DNA of 64,000 nt, taken from positions 124,001 through 188,000 of the forward strand of contig NZ_FOMS01000010.1 in assembly GCF_900112685.1 (NCBI RefSeq), written 5' to 3'. Positions 32,178-40,558 of this stretch are shown piece after piece; positions within the stretch are counted from its first letter, which is position 1, and each line of letters begins with the position of its first letter. The position numbers and the translations under genes were made by a program. Source of the stretch: Roseivivax sediminis (GTDB lineage Bacteria > Pseudomonadota > Alphaproteobacteria > Rhodobacterales > Rhodobacteraceae). The notes under the pieces were generated by a model, which was not told the origin of the DNA, did no database searches, and saw only the letters and a list, made by a program, of their open reading frames with translations.

Positions 32178-32581
32178 GTCGACGATCCTTGCACCGGCTT
32201 CTTGCCGTCGCCCTTGAGCACCTTGTAATTGACGTCTTCGGCGATACGGGCCGCCTTGCCGCGACGCGAACGCAGGTAATAGAGCTTCGCGCGGCGGACC
32301 TTGCCGCGGCGGATCACGGTGATCGCCTCGATGTTGGTCGAGTAGAGCGGGAACACGCGCTCCACGCCTTCGCCGAAGGAAATCTTGCGGACGGTGAAAG
32401 TGCCGGCGATCCCTTGGCCGTTCTTGCGGCTGATGCAGACGCCTTCGAAGTTCTGCACACGGGTGCGCGTGCCTTCGGTCACCTTGTAGCCGACGCGCAC
32501 GGTGTCACCGGCCTTGAAATCGGGAATATCCTTCCCTAGCGAGGCGATCTGCTCCGCCTCGAGTGTCGCGATCAGGTCCAT
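32174..32581 (-). CDS. rplS: Ribosomal protein L19
   Basis: L19 sits at the 30S-50S interface. The 135-residue protein has [35 protein letters not shown], and [20 protein letters not shown], all typical. It follows trmD after a 54-base gap and overlaps rpmE by four bases. Confidence 0.98.
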   Translation of the reverse strand: MDLIATLEAEQIASLGKDIPDFKAGDTVRVGYKVTEGTRTRVQNFEGVCISRKNGQGIAGTFTVRKISFGEGVERVFPLYSTNIEAITVIRRGKVRRAKLYYLRSRRGKAARIAEDVNYKVLKGDGKKPVQGSST

Positions 32582-32635
32582 CTGACCATCTCCTGAATGT
32601 GCTTGCGGTGGTCCCGCAAAGGTGTCTCGCGATCC

Positions 32636-33454
32636 TCAGAGCTCTTGGTCTTCTTCCGGGTCCCTGCCATGCGCCGCACGCCAAGCCCGCCAGAGGTCAG
32701 GTCGTCTTATCTGTGTCAGCCTTTCGGCCTGGGCCCGCTGCCAGTCGGTAATCTTCGCATGATGGCCCGAGAGAAGCACTTCGGGGATCGCGCGACCGTT
32801 CCAGACAGCCGGTTTGGTATACTGCGGGTGCTCCAAGAGACCGTGCGAAAAGGACTCGTCCTCCACGGATTCCTGATTCCCGAGCACGCGCGGTATAAGG
32901 CGGACGGTCGCATCGATCAAGGCCTGGGCCGCGATCTCTCCGCCGGTGAGCACGAAGTCCCCCAAGGAGACCTCTTCGACACCGTAATGCTCCAGCACGC
33001 GCTCGTCGAGACCCTCGAACCGGCCGCAGATCAGCGTCATGCCCGGGCCGGACGCGAGCGCCCGCGCGCGCGCCTGCTCGAAGGGCCGGCCGCGCGGCGA
33101 CAGGTATAGGATCGGCGCCTCGGGCGCGATGCGGGCGCGGGCGTCGTCGAGCGCGCGGCCCATCACGTCGGGGCGCAAAACCATGCCCGCGCCGCCGCCG
33201 GCCGGCGTGTCGTCGACGTTGCGGTGCCGACCCTCGCCGAAATCGCGCAGGACGACCGTTTCTAGCTGCCAGAGGCCCTCGCGCAGCGCCCGCCCGGTCA
33301 GCGACAGGCCCAGCGTGCCGGGAAACGCCTCGGGGAAAAGCGTGATCACCTGCGCCTTCCAGACGCCGCGCAATTCGCCCGGCGCGGACAGCTCGCGTGG
33401 GCGAAGGGAGGGCGTGATACTCTTTCGACCGTGCGAGCGCGGCGTGTCCGACAT
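32636..33454 (-). CDS. trmD: tRNA (guanine-37 N1)-methyltransferase
   Basis: TrmD methylates G37 next to the anticodon, which prevents +1 frameshifts. The protein is 272 residues from the ATG at 33454; an N-terminal extension of about 30 residues precedes the conserved WKAQVITLFPEAFPG. Trefoil-knot SAM motifs LICGRFEGLDERV and EEVSLGDFVLTGGE are present, as is GGGAGMVLRPDV. It lies between an unknown gene and rplS in an otherwise standard ribosomal cluster. Confidence 0.97.
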   Translation of the reverse strand: MSDTPRSHGRKSITPSLRPRELSAPGELRGVWKAQVITLFPEAFPGTLGLSLTGRALREGLWQLETVVLRDFGEGRHRNVDDTPAGGGAGMVLRPDVMGRALDDARARIAPEAPILYLSPRGRPFEQARARALASGPGMTLICGRFEGLDERVLEHYGVEEVSLGDFVLTGGEIAAQALIDATVRLIPRVLGNQESVEDESFSHGLLEHPQYTKPAVWNGRAIPEVLLSGHHAKITDWQRAQAERLTQIRRPDLWRAWRAAHGRDPEEDQEL

Positions 33455-33515
33455 GGGGCTTCCCCGTTGGCTGGGCCGCGTTGCTCTAGCCCGCTCCGGC
33501 GTCGGGTGCAAAGGT

Positions 33516-34691
33516 TCAGGCGATGCTCAGCACGCTTCGATCATAATAATCGATCGGATCCGGTACCGCCGTCATGGCGCCCGAGGCGAGATCCCAGTTC
33601 GCGCGCGGTCGGGGAACCCGGCCGCGATACTCGACGAAGAGACCGCAAGGCTGCGGCAGGCGCGACGTGCCGAGGGTCTGTGCGACCGCCTCGATCTCTG
33701 CGGCGAGGCACGGACCCGCCGCAAGCACGGCATCCGGCGGATCGAGCGCCAGTTCCCCCCGCGTATAGATGCCGTCCCGCCACTGCGCGAGGATCTTCGA
33801 GAACCCGTCGAGCCAGTCGCGATCGTCGCTGCGCGCGGCGCGCGCGGGCAGACCGGCCTCCGCGGTCCGCGCCAGGTACAGCGCCACGGTCGCGCGATCG
33901 GCGGCGGGGTGCAGCGCGCACCATTGCGCCGCCTCCGCCTGCGCGGGATCATCCGGATCGTGACCGGCCACAACGTGGTGGTAGAGATCGGCATCGGGCC
34001 GGTCGACCCGCGCCAGTGCCGCGACGGGATCGGTCGGTCGGTCGCCCGCCTGCTGACGCGCCCACACGCGCTGCGCGGCGCCGAGCGCCTCGCTCTGGCG
34101 ATCGAAGAGATCGCGCTTGCGGGCAATCTCTTCCACCCTCGCGTGAAGCTCGAGCACCTTCTCGGGATTGCCGAAGAGCGTCGAAAGGCTGCCCGCCTGA
34201 GTGGCCGACGCCGACAGCAAACGGTCGAGCAGCACCAGGTCGAGCACCTGCGCATCGCTCAGCGCCTCGGGCTCCGCGGCGCCCCAATTGCCCATGATCC
34301 GCGCGAGGATCGTGGCGATTGCCGCATCCGGATGCGGCGGCGCCGCAAAGCCGGTCAGGCCGGGTCCGTCCGTCCCGACATCATACGCCGCGTCCGCAAG
34401 TCGCGCCGCCAACTGGGCCCGGCGCGGGGCCGGTTCGGGCAAGTCGTCGGGCAGCCTGCGACGGGCGCGCGGATGCAGCAGGCCGGCCGCCATCAGCGTC
34501 GGCACCACCGCTTCGCCGCCCGGTCCTTGCGCGGCGGCAACGGCCATGCCGAGGAGCGCGCCCCCTGCAATCACAGGATGGGTCGCGAACGCGCCGCTTG
34601 CCGCTTGCACAGAATCGAACACTGCGCCGGCGGCGACCACAGGCGTCGCGCCAATGAGATAGGCGAGCGCGCGTTTTCGCTTCAGTCGCAA
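33516..34691 (-). CDS. Unknown protein inserted in the rimM-trmD cluster
   Basis: A 391-residue protein I do not recognise. The N-terminus is basic (MRLKRKRALAY) followed by two hydrophobic segments at about residues 9-30 and 40-55, so it may be anchored in or pass the inner membrane. The rest is soluble, alanine- and aspartate-rich, with several predicted helices (for example LARIMGNWGAAEPEALSDAQ) and no catalytic motif visible. It ends 61 bases before trmD and starts 200 bases after rimM on the same strand. It is probably co-transcribed with trmD. Codon use and GC look like the neighbours. The frame is long and open with no competing long frame of clear homology, so it is likely real. Confidence 0.7.
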   Translation of the reverse strand: MRLKRKRALAYLIGATPVVAAGAVFDSVQAASGAFATHPVIAGGALLGMAVAAAQGPGGEAVVPTLMAAGLLHPRARRRLPDDLPEPAPRRAQLAARLADAAYDVGTDGPGLTGFAAPPHPDAAIATILARIMGNWGAAEPEALSDAQVLDLVLLDRLLSASATQAGSLSTLFGNPEKVLELHARVEEIARKRDLFDRQSEALGAAQRVWARQQAGDRPTDPVAALARVDRPDADLYHHVVAGHDPDDPAQAEAAQWCALHPAADRATVALYLARTAEAGLPARAARSDDRDWLDGFSKILAQWRDGIYTRGELALDPPDAVLAAGPCLAAEIEAVAQTLGTSRLPQPCGLFVEYRGRVPRPRANWDLASGAMTAVPDPIDYYDRSVLSIA

Positions 34692-34891
34692 GGCATTATC
34701 TCCCGGGATCGGTGCCCGCTGCGAAACTAGTCAGAGAATGCGGCAGAACATCGACGGGCCTGAACAAAACCCGTCACGGTCGTGGCGTTTTCGGGAACGG
34801 TTCAGCGGACATGACCGGATTGTTGCAATGGCCGGCGTCAATGTGCCGGCGGATGCACGTCGAATTGTGACCCGTCTCGGGCAGCGGCGAC

Positions 34892-35407
34892 TCAGTCGTC
34901 GAAGAGCCCGTGCGGCGGATCGGCGACGATACGGCCGGAGGCGAGGTCGACGGTCGGCACAGCCTCGCGCGTGAAGGGCAGCAGGACCGTGGACGACGTG
35001 CCGGGCGCCTGCACCTCCAGAAGGTCGGAGGCGCCGTGGTTCTGCACCGCCCGCACCCGGCCCAGCCGCGCGCCGCCGGTATCCACCACCTCGAGCCCGA
35101 TCAGGTCGGCATGGTAGAACTCGTCATCCGGCAATTGCGGCAGCCTCTCGCGCGGGACATAGAGCCGCTCGCCCTTCAGCGCGTCGGCATCCTCCTTGGA
35201 GCGCACGCCGGAGAGCCGCGCCGCGAAGCCCTGGTTGATCGCCCGGACGATCTGCACCTCGAAGCTGCGCGCGCCGTCCTCGGACGCCAGCGGCGCGTAA
35301 TCGGCGATGGCCTCGGGGTCGGCGGTGAAGCTCTTCAACCGCACCTCTCCGTGCACGCCGAAGGCGCCGCCGATGGCCCCCACACATATCCGGTTGTCGT
35401 CATCCAT
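34892..35407 (-). CDS. rimM: Ribosome maturation factor RimM
   Basis: RimM binds S19 and helps mature the 30S head. The 171-residue protein has the N-terminal [21 protein letters not shown], then the PRC-barrel half with [16 protein letters not shown] and [19 protein letters not shown]. It is the first ribosomal gene of the minus-strand cluster. Its ATG lacks a strong ribosome site, and only 63 bases separate it from the upstream mipA stop, so its promoter is not obvious. Confidence 0.95.
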   Translation of the reverse strand: MDDDNRICVGAIGGAFGVHGEVRLKSFTADPEAIADYAPLASEDGARSFEVQIVRAINQGFAARLSGVRSKEDADALKGERLYVPRERLPQLPDDEFYHADLIGLEVVDTGGARLGRVRAVQNHGASDLLEVQAPGTSSTVLLPFTREAVPTVDLASGRIVADPPHGLFDD

Positions 35408-35434
35408 GCTGATCGGATTAGCGCGGCGCGAACC

Positions 35435-35454
35435 CGGCGCGCAAGCCCGCGCCG
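35435..35454 (-). terminator. Hairpin between mipA and rimM
   Basis: A 7-bp GC stem (35435-35441 with 35448-35454, loop of six) lies just after the mipA stop. There is no T run, so termination is uncertain. Confidence 0.35.
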
Positions 35455-35470
35455 AGACGCCGCCGCCCGG

Positions 35471-36286
35471 TCAACCGCCGATGGAGAAGGTGCGCGTGAT
35501 GCCGATGCGCGCGCCCCACTGGTCGTCCGAGCCGCGGCGCACGATCGGGCTGTCCTCGGCGTCGTTGCGGAAGACGTCGTAGGTCACCGCGCCTTCGATG
35601 CCCCAATTGTCGGAAAGCTGGTAGCGCATGCCAAACTCCAGCCCGGTGGACAGAAGGCCGCCGTCGGCGTCGTAGGCAGCATAGCGCGAGCCTGCAGCCT
35701 CGTCGTTGTCGATGCCGAAATAGGTGGAGGCGTATTCGTCCGAGCCATACAAGGCGCGCGGGCCGAAGGTCACGCGCAGCCGGTCGGTCGGACGCAGGAT
35801 CGCATCGGCGCCCAGCTCGCCCACGATGCCCTCGTGCCCGCCGAAGCCGCGGCGGATGTCCCCGAAGACCATGTAGTTCTGCCCGGTGTAGCGCAGCCGC
35901 ACCCCCAGCTCGACGGCCGCGTCGATGTCGTCCAGCCCGTCGAGATCGTCGAGATCGTCGAAGTCGCCCGAGTCACGCTCCCCGATATACCGGAACGACC
36001 CGCCGACGCCGAAGCCCCGCGCCTCGGCCCAGGGATCGGGGTTGCCGAAGCTGCGTCCGCCGAGCGAGAGGTGGTTCAGCGCAAAGCCGAGATCCGGCAC
36101 CGCCGTGTATTCGTCCGAGCCGAAATATTCCGGCGCCGTGCCGACCCCGCCGCGCAGGGTGAAGACCAGACCCGGATCGGCCGACTGGGTGGAGATCACG
36201 GGCGCCGAGCCGTCCGTGGACTGTGCGGCGACGGAAGTTGCGCCAAGCGCGAGACACGCGGCGGCGGCGGCGATGCGGAACGTCAT
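35471..36286 (-). CDS. MipA/OmpV-family outer membrane protein
   Basis: A 271-residue protein with a clear signal peptide (MTFRIAAAAACLALGATSVAAQ, cut after AQ or nearby). A beta-barrel pattern of alternating strands follows, with PEYFGSDEYTAVPDLGFAL, typical of MipA/OmpV, and a C-terminal aromatic-free IGITRTFSIGG strand. An aspartate-rich loop lies at about residues 108-125. MipA proteins were first described as scaffolds between lytic transglycosylases and PBPs; most homologues are uncharacterised porin-like barrels. AAGGAC precedes the ATG, and a 20-bp inverted repeat lies just upstream. Confidence 0.88.
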   Translation of the reverse strand: MTFRIAAAAACLALGATSVAAQSTDGSAPVISTQSADPGLVFTLRGGVGTAPEYFGSDEYTAVPDLGFALNHLSLGGRSFGNPDPWAEARGFGVGGSFRYIGERDSGDFDDLDDLDGLDDIDAAVELGVRLRYTGQNYMVFGDIRRGFGGHEGIVGELGADAILRPTDRLRVTFGPRALYGSDEYASTYFGIDNDEAAGSRYAAYDADGGLLSTGLEFGMRYQLSDNWGIEGAVTYDVFRNDAEDSPIVRRGSDDQWGARIGITRTFSIGG

Positions 36287-36306
36287 GTAGGTTTGTCCTT
36301 CGTGCC

Positions 36307-36352
36307 CTCTGGTCGGGATCGCAGGTAGTCTGACCTGCGATCCCGACCAGAG
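36307..36352. repeat. Perfect 20-bp inverted repeat between polA and mipA
   Basis: The arms 36307-36326 and 36333-36352 are exact reverse complements with a six-base loop. The structure ends 21 bases before the mipA ATG and begins 52 bases after the polA stop. It has no T run on either strand, so it is not a standard terminator; an operator, a mRNA end-stabiliser or a leader hairpin are possible. Confidence 0.8.
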
Positions 36353-36403
36353 CAAGCGCGCCACCGTCACTGTTGCGTGGGAATCGCGCAACGGGCACCG
36401 ACC

Positions 36404-39400
36404 TCAGTGCGCCGCGGCCCAGCTTCCCCCCTGCCCCGCCTCCACGACCAGCGGCACGTCGAGATGCACCACCGGATCGGCGGCCCCCTCCATCACCTCC
36501 TTGGCACGGGCGATGAGGTTCTCTGCGGCGTCTGCCTCGACCTCGAACAGAAGTTCGTCGTGGACCTGCAGCAGCATCTTCGCCTTCGTGCCGAGGGGCG
36601 CGATGGCGTCCGGCATCCGCACCATGGCGCGGCGGATGATGTCGGCGGCGGTGCCCTGGATCGGCGCGTTGATCGCGGCGCGGCGGGCGAACCCGGCACG
36701 CGGCCCCTTGGCGTTGATCTCGGGCGTATGGATCACCCGGCCGAACAGCGTCTCCACCCGGCCTTCCTTCTTCGCGAAGGCCACGGTGTCGTCCATGTAG
36801 GCCTTGATGCCGGGGAAGCGCTCGAAATAGCGGTCGATGAAGCCCTGCGCGTCGCCGCGCGGGATCCGCAGGTTGCGCGCGAGGCCGAAGCCCGAAATGC
36901 CGTAGATTACCCCGAAATTGATCGCCTTGGCCTGGCGGCGGATCTCGGGCGTCATGTCCTCCATCGGCACGTTGAACATCTCGGACGCGGTCATGGCGTG
37001 GATGTCCTGACCCTCCTGGAACGCCTGCTTCAGCGCCTCGATCCCTGCGACATGGGCGAGGATGCGCAGCTCGATCTGCGAATAGTCGAGGCTGACCAGC
37101 ACGCGGCCGTCCTCGGGCACGAACGCCTCCCGGATGCGCCGCCCCTCTTCGGAGCGCACGGGGATATTCTGCAGGTTCGGCTCGGTCGAGGCGAGCCGGC
37201 CGGTATTGGCCCCGGCGATGGAGTACGACGTATGCACCCGCCCCGTGACCGGGTTGATATGCTCCTGCAGCGCATCGGTGTAGGTCGATTTCAGCTTGGA
37301 CAGCTGCCGCCAGTCGAGGATGCGGCGCGGCAATTCGTGCTCCGTCGCTAGATCCTCCAGGATGTCGGCGCCGGTGGCGTAGGCACCGGTCTTGCCCTTC
37401 TTGCCGCCCTCGAGGCCCATCTTGTCGAACAGGATCTCGCCAAGCTGCTTGGGGCTGCCGACATTGAAGGTCTCGCCCGCAAGCTCGTGGATCTCGGCCT
37501 CGAGTCCCGCCATCTTCTGGCTGAACGCGGCGGACATGCGGGACAGCGTGTCGCGGTCGACCTTGATGCCGTGCATCTCCATCGTCGCGAGGACGGGGAC
37601 GAGCGGCCGCTCCATCGTCTCGTAGACGCGGGTGACGCGGGCACGGTGAAGCTGCGGCTTGAAGAGCTGCCAGAGTCGCAGGGTGATGTCGGCATCTTCG
37701 GCGGCATAGCGGGTGGCGTCTTCGATGGGCACGAGATCGAAGGTCTTCTGCGCCTTGCCGGTGCCGATCACCTCCTTGATCGGGATCGGCTGGTGCGACA
37801 GGTAGCGTTCGGACAGAACGTCCATGCCGTGCCCGTGCGCGCCGCCGTTCATCGCGTAGGACATCAGCATCGTGTCGTCGATCGGCGCGATCTCGATCCC
37901 GCACCGGGCGAGGATCTTGGCGTCGTACTTCATGTTCTGGCCGATCTTCATGACCGCCGGATCTTCCAGCAGGTCCTTCAGCACGGCGAGCGCCGCGCCC
38001 TTCTCGACCTGGTCGGGCAGAATGTCCCCCGGCCCGAAAAGATCGCCGTCCCCTTCGGCCCGGTGGGCGAGCGGCACGTATGCCGCCTCCCCCGCCTCGA
38101 TGCAGAGCGAGACGCCCACAAGCTCCGCCGTCATCTCGTTGAGGCCGGTGGTCTCGGTGTCGATGGCGACCCAGCCGCGTTCACGCGCCTTGCCGATCCA
38201 GGTGCCGAGCGTCTCCATGTCGCGGATGCAGATATAAGAGCCCACCTCGAAGGGCGGCTGCTCAGCCGGTGCGGTGTCCGCCGTCTCCGCCGCCTTCTCC
38301 GCGATGGTGGGGGCCTCGGTGCCCAGCGTCTCGGCGATACGGCGCGACAGCGACCGGAACTCCATCTCCGACAGGAAGCCGAGCAGCGCATCGGGATCCG
38401 GCGCACGCACCTCCAGATCCTCCAGCGCGAAGTCGAGCGGCGTGCGCTCGTCCAGCGTCACCAGCTTCTTGGACAGACGCACATCCTCGGCCGCCGCCGC
38501 GACCTTCGGCGCGACATTGCGGATCACCTTCTGCAGGTTGCGCATCCGCATCAGCTGCGCCGCGGCGTCGTTGCCCTTATCGGCCAGCGCCTCCAGCTCC
38601 TTGGGCGACAACTCGCCCACCTCCTCGCCCGAAAGGACGCGCACGATCTCGCCCGCATCGGCCTTGGAGCCGAGCTTGACCTTGCGCTCCAGCCTGCCCT
38701 CGACCTCGGCTGTCCACTCGTCGATTTCTGCCGCGAGGTCCCCGAGAATGCGCTCGCGCTCAGCCTCGTCGAAAAGCCCCTCCACCGGGCCGACCGCCTG
38801 CAAGAGCATCGACGCGGTCGGCACGCCCACGCCGCGCACGCCCGGTACGTTGTCGATGGTGTCCCCGGCGATGGCCTGAAGGTCGATCATCAGCTCAGGC
38901 CCGACGCCGAAGCGGGCGCGCACGCCGTCCGAATCGACGCGCTCGTCGGGCTTGCCCTGGATGCCGGGACGCTCGACCACGACCCCGTCGCGGACAAGCT
39001 GCATGAGGTCCTTGTCCGAGGACACGATGGTCACCGATCCGCCGGCCTCGCGCGCCTGCCGCGCCAGCGTGGCGATGATGTCGTCGGCCTCGAAGCCTTC
39101 GACCTCCTTACAGGCGATGTTGAACGCCTCGGTCGCGCGGCGGGTCAACGGGATCTGCGGGCGCAGGTCCTCCGGCATTTCCTCGCGGTTGGCCTTGTAG
39201 AGATCGTAAAGATCGTTGCGGAACGTGTGCGAGCCCTTGTCGAAGATCACCGCGATATGGGTGGGCGCATGCTCCCCGTGGTCGCGGCCGACATAGCGGC
39301 GCAGCATGTCGCAGAATCCCTGTACCGCGCCGACGGGCATCCCGTCCGACTTGCGCGTCAGCGGCGGCAGCGCGTGGAAGGCGCGGAAGATGAAGGCCGA

Positions 39401-39448
39401 CCCGTCGATCAGGTGCAGGTGGCTGCCCTTGCCGAAACTCTCTGGCAT
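36404..39448 (-). CDS. polA: DNA polymerase I with enlarged N-terminal nuclease region
   Basis: PolA fills gaps and removes RNA primers. The 1014-residue protein has the 5'-3' nuclease (residues 10-225, ADDIIATLA, SSDKDLMQ, GDTIDNVPGVRGVG) and an active 3'-5' proofreading domain (AIDTETTGL from residue 428). The polymerase domain has SLDYSQIELR, KAINFGVIYGISGFG and LLQVHDELLFEVE. Between the nuclease and RLSKKLVTLD there is a stretch at about residues 231-306 that is absent from E. coli-type Pol I. It is charged and helical (ERKVKLGSKADAGEIVRVLS), explaining the large size. The start at 39448 fits the conserved LHLIDGSAFIFRAFHAL. Confidence 0.97.
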   Translation of the reverse strand: MPESFGKGSHLHLIDGSAFIFRAFHALPPLTRKSDGMPVGAVQGFCDMLRRYVGRDHGEHAPTHIAVIFDKGSHTFRNDLYDLYKANREEMPEDLRPQIPLTRRATEAFNIACKEVEGFEADDIIATLARQAREAGGSVTIVSSDKDLMQLVRDGVVVERPGIQGKPDERVDSDGVRARFGVGPELMIDLQAIAGDTIDNVPGVRGVGVPTASMLLQAVGPVEGLFDEAERERILGDLAAEIDEWTAEVEGRLERKVKLGSKADAGEIVRVLSGEEVGELSPKELEALADKGNDAAAQLMRMRNLQKVIRNVAPKVAAAAEDVRLSKKLVTLDERTPLDFALEDLEVRAPDPDALLGFLSEMEFRSLSRRIAETLGTEAPTIAEKAAETADTAPAEQPPFEVGSYICIRDMETLGTWIGKARERGWVAIDTETTGLNEMTAELVGVSLCIEAGEAAYVPLAHRAEGDGDLFGPGDILPDQVEKGAALAVLKDLLEDPAVMKIGQNMKYDAKILARCGIEIAPIDDTMLMSYAMNGGAHGHGMDVLSERYLSHQPIPIKEVIGTGKAQKTFDLVPIEDATRYAAEDADITLRLWQLFKPQLHRARVTRVYETMERPLVPVLATMEMHGIKVDRDTLSRMSAAFSQKMAGLEAEIHELAGETFNVGSPKQLGEILFDKMGLEGGKKGKTGAYATGADILEDLATEHELPRRILDWRQLSKLKSTYTDALQEHINPVTGRVHTSYSIAGANTGRLASTEPNLQNIPVRSEEGRRIREAFVPEDGRVLVSLDYSQIELRILAHVAGIEALKQAFQEGQDIHAMTASEMFNVPMEDMTPEIRRQAKAINFGVIYGISGFGLARNLRIPRGDAQGFIDRYFERFPGIKAYMDDTVAFAKKEGRVETLFGRVIHTPEINAKGPRAGFARRAAINAPIQGTAADIIRRAMVRMPDAIAPLGTKAKMLLQVHDELLFEVEADAAENLIARAKEVMEGAADPVVHLDVPLVVEAGQGGSWAAAH

Positions 39449-39563
39449 TCCTCGTCTCCTGCCCGGTTGCCGCTGTGCCGGGTTCTGACACGATCCATCG
39501 CAAGCCGCCAGCGCTGCACCGACCGCAACGGGCCAACGTTTGGCGCCGGCGCGCTCCCGCGGA

Positions 39564-40265
39564 TCAGCCGATCACCGCTTCGGCCACACCATCGGGCGCG
39601 AGCGCCGCGCACAGAAAGATCGCCACATAGAAGACGATGGAGGCGGCGACCACGAAGCCGTGCCAGATCGTGTTGTGATAGGGCAGGCGCGGGGCCATCA
39701 GGAACAGCGTGCCCGCCGAATAGAGCACCCCGCCCACCAGCATCAGCACGATCACCGAAAGGGGCAGCACCGCCAGCAGGTCGCGCCCGCCGATCACCAC
39801 CGCCCAGCCCATGCCGAGGCAAATGCCGATCCCGACAAGCGCCGAGCGTTCACGCAGCACGAAGGACAAGGCCGTCGCGCCGGCCGCGGCCGTCCAGATC
39901 ACCGTCAGAAGCGTGCCGCCCGCCCCCGACAGAAGCGCGAAGGGCGTGTACGTGCCGGCGATCTTGAAATGGATCGCCGAATGGTCGAGCCGGCGGAACA
40001 GCCCGGTCCAGCGCGGCCGGCCGACATGGTTGTAGAGCAGCGAGCAGAGAAGCATGAGAATCAGCGTCACGCCGTAGACCGACACGCCGGCGATCCCGGC
40101 CGCATCCCCGCGCCACACCGCGGTGAGCGTGATCAGCACCGGCACCGCCGCCAGCGCGAGCACGAGGGCGGCGACGTGCACGACCATGTCGCTCGCCTCC
40201 TCCGCCGGGGAGTAGGCACGCGTTTCGGTCGGTCGGGTCAGCTCGGCTCGGGCAGTGTCGTCCAT
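39564..40265 (-). CDS. Hemolysin III/YqfA-family membrane protein
   Basis: A 233-residue, seven-helix membrane protein of the HlyIII/PAQR superfamily. Conserved features include SLLYNHVGRPRW, RRLDHSAIHFKIAGTYTPF with the His/Asp pair, and the C-terminal PYHNTIWHGFVVAAS histidines that would coordinate a metal, as in PAQR hydrolases. The cellular role is unknown despite the family name. It is 115 bases upstream of polA on the same strand. Confidence 0.92.
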   Translation of the reverse strand: MDDTARAELTRPTETRAYSPAEEASDMVVHVAALVLALAAVPVLITLTAVWRGDAAGIAGVSVYGVTLILMLLCSLLYNHVGRPRWTGLFRRLDHSAIHFKIAGTYTPFALLSGAGGTLLTVIWTAAAGATALSFVLRERSALVGIGICLGMGWAVVIGGRDLLAVLPLSVIVLMLVGGVLYSAGTLFLMAPRLPYHNTIWHGFVVAASIVFYVAIFLCAALAPDGVAEAVIG

Positions 40266-40310
40266 ACGTCGAAGATAACCGCTAAGCGCGCGGCGACAAA
40301 GTATGGCGGA

Positions 40311-40490
40311 TCACACTTTGCCCTCGAAGTCGCGATGAATGAACTTGGCGTCGCAATAGCCGCATTCGACCCAGCCGACATCCTCCGCGATCTGCAACCA
40401 GACCCGCGGGTGGCCCAGCGCCCCCTCGCCGCCGTCGCAGGCCACGCGGTATGTGTCGACGATCTTGGTTTCTGGCGCGTCTTGGGCCAT
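40311..40490 (-). CDS. Small zinc-finger protein (zf-CHCC type)
   Basis: A 59-residue protein with one zinc site: C19 in YRVACDGG, H28 in LGHPRVWL, and C44-G-Y-C47 with KFIH. The residue order (C, H, C, C) is the zf-CHCC pattern shared with the mitochondrial complex I subunit NDUFS6. In alphaproteobacteria this small protein may be linked to complex I, which is inference. The ATG at 40490 follows GGAAG; the preceding GTG is also possible. Confidence 0.9.
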   Translation of the reverse strand: MAQDAPETKIVDTYRVACDGGEGALGHPRVWLQIAEDVGWVECGYCDAKFIHRDFEGKV

Positions 40491-40558
40491 CACACTTCCC
40501 CTTTGGCGTCCCGGGCACTAGCTGCGCTTATGACCGACGGGCAGACAAGGGGCAAGAC

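Noticed and set aside
37487-39967. Long plus-strand frame opposite polA (826 codons)
   Set aside because: A shadow of polA: low-complexity Arg/His/Leu composition, no motif and no start signal. The same holds for 3307-5592 opposite gltB, 10654-13923 opposite dnaE2 and 58145-60034 opposite dnaK.
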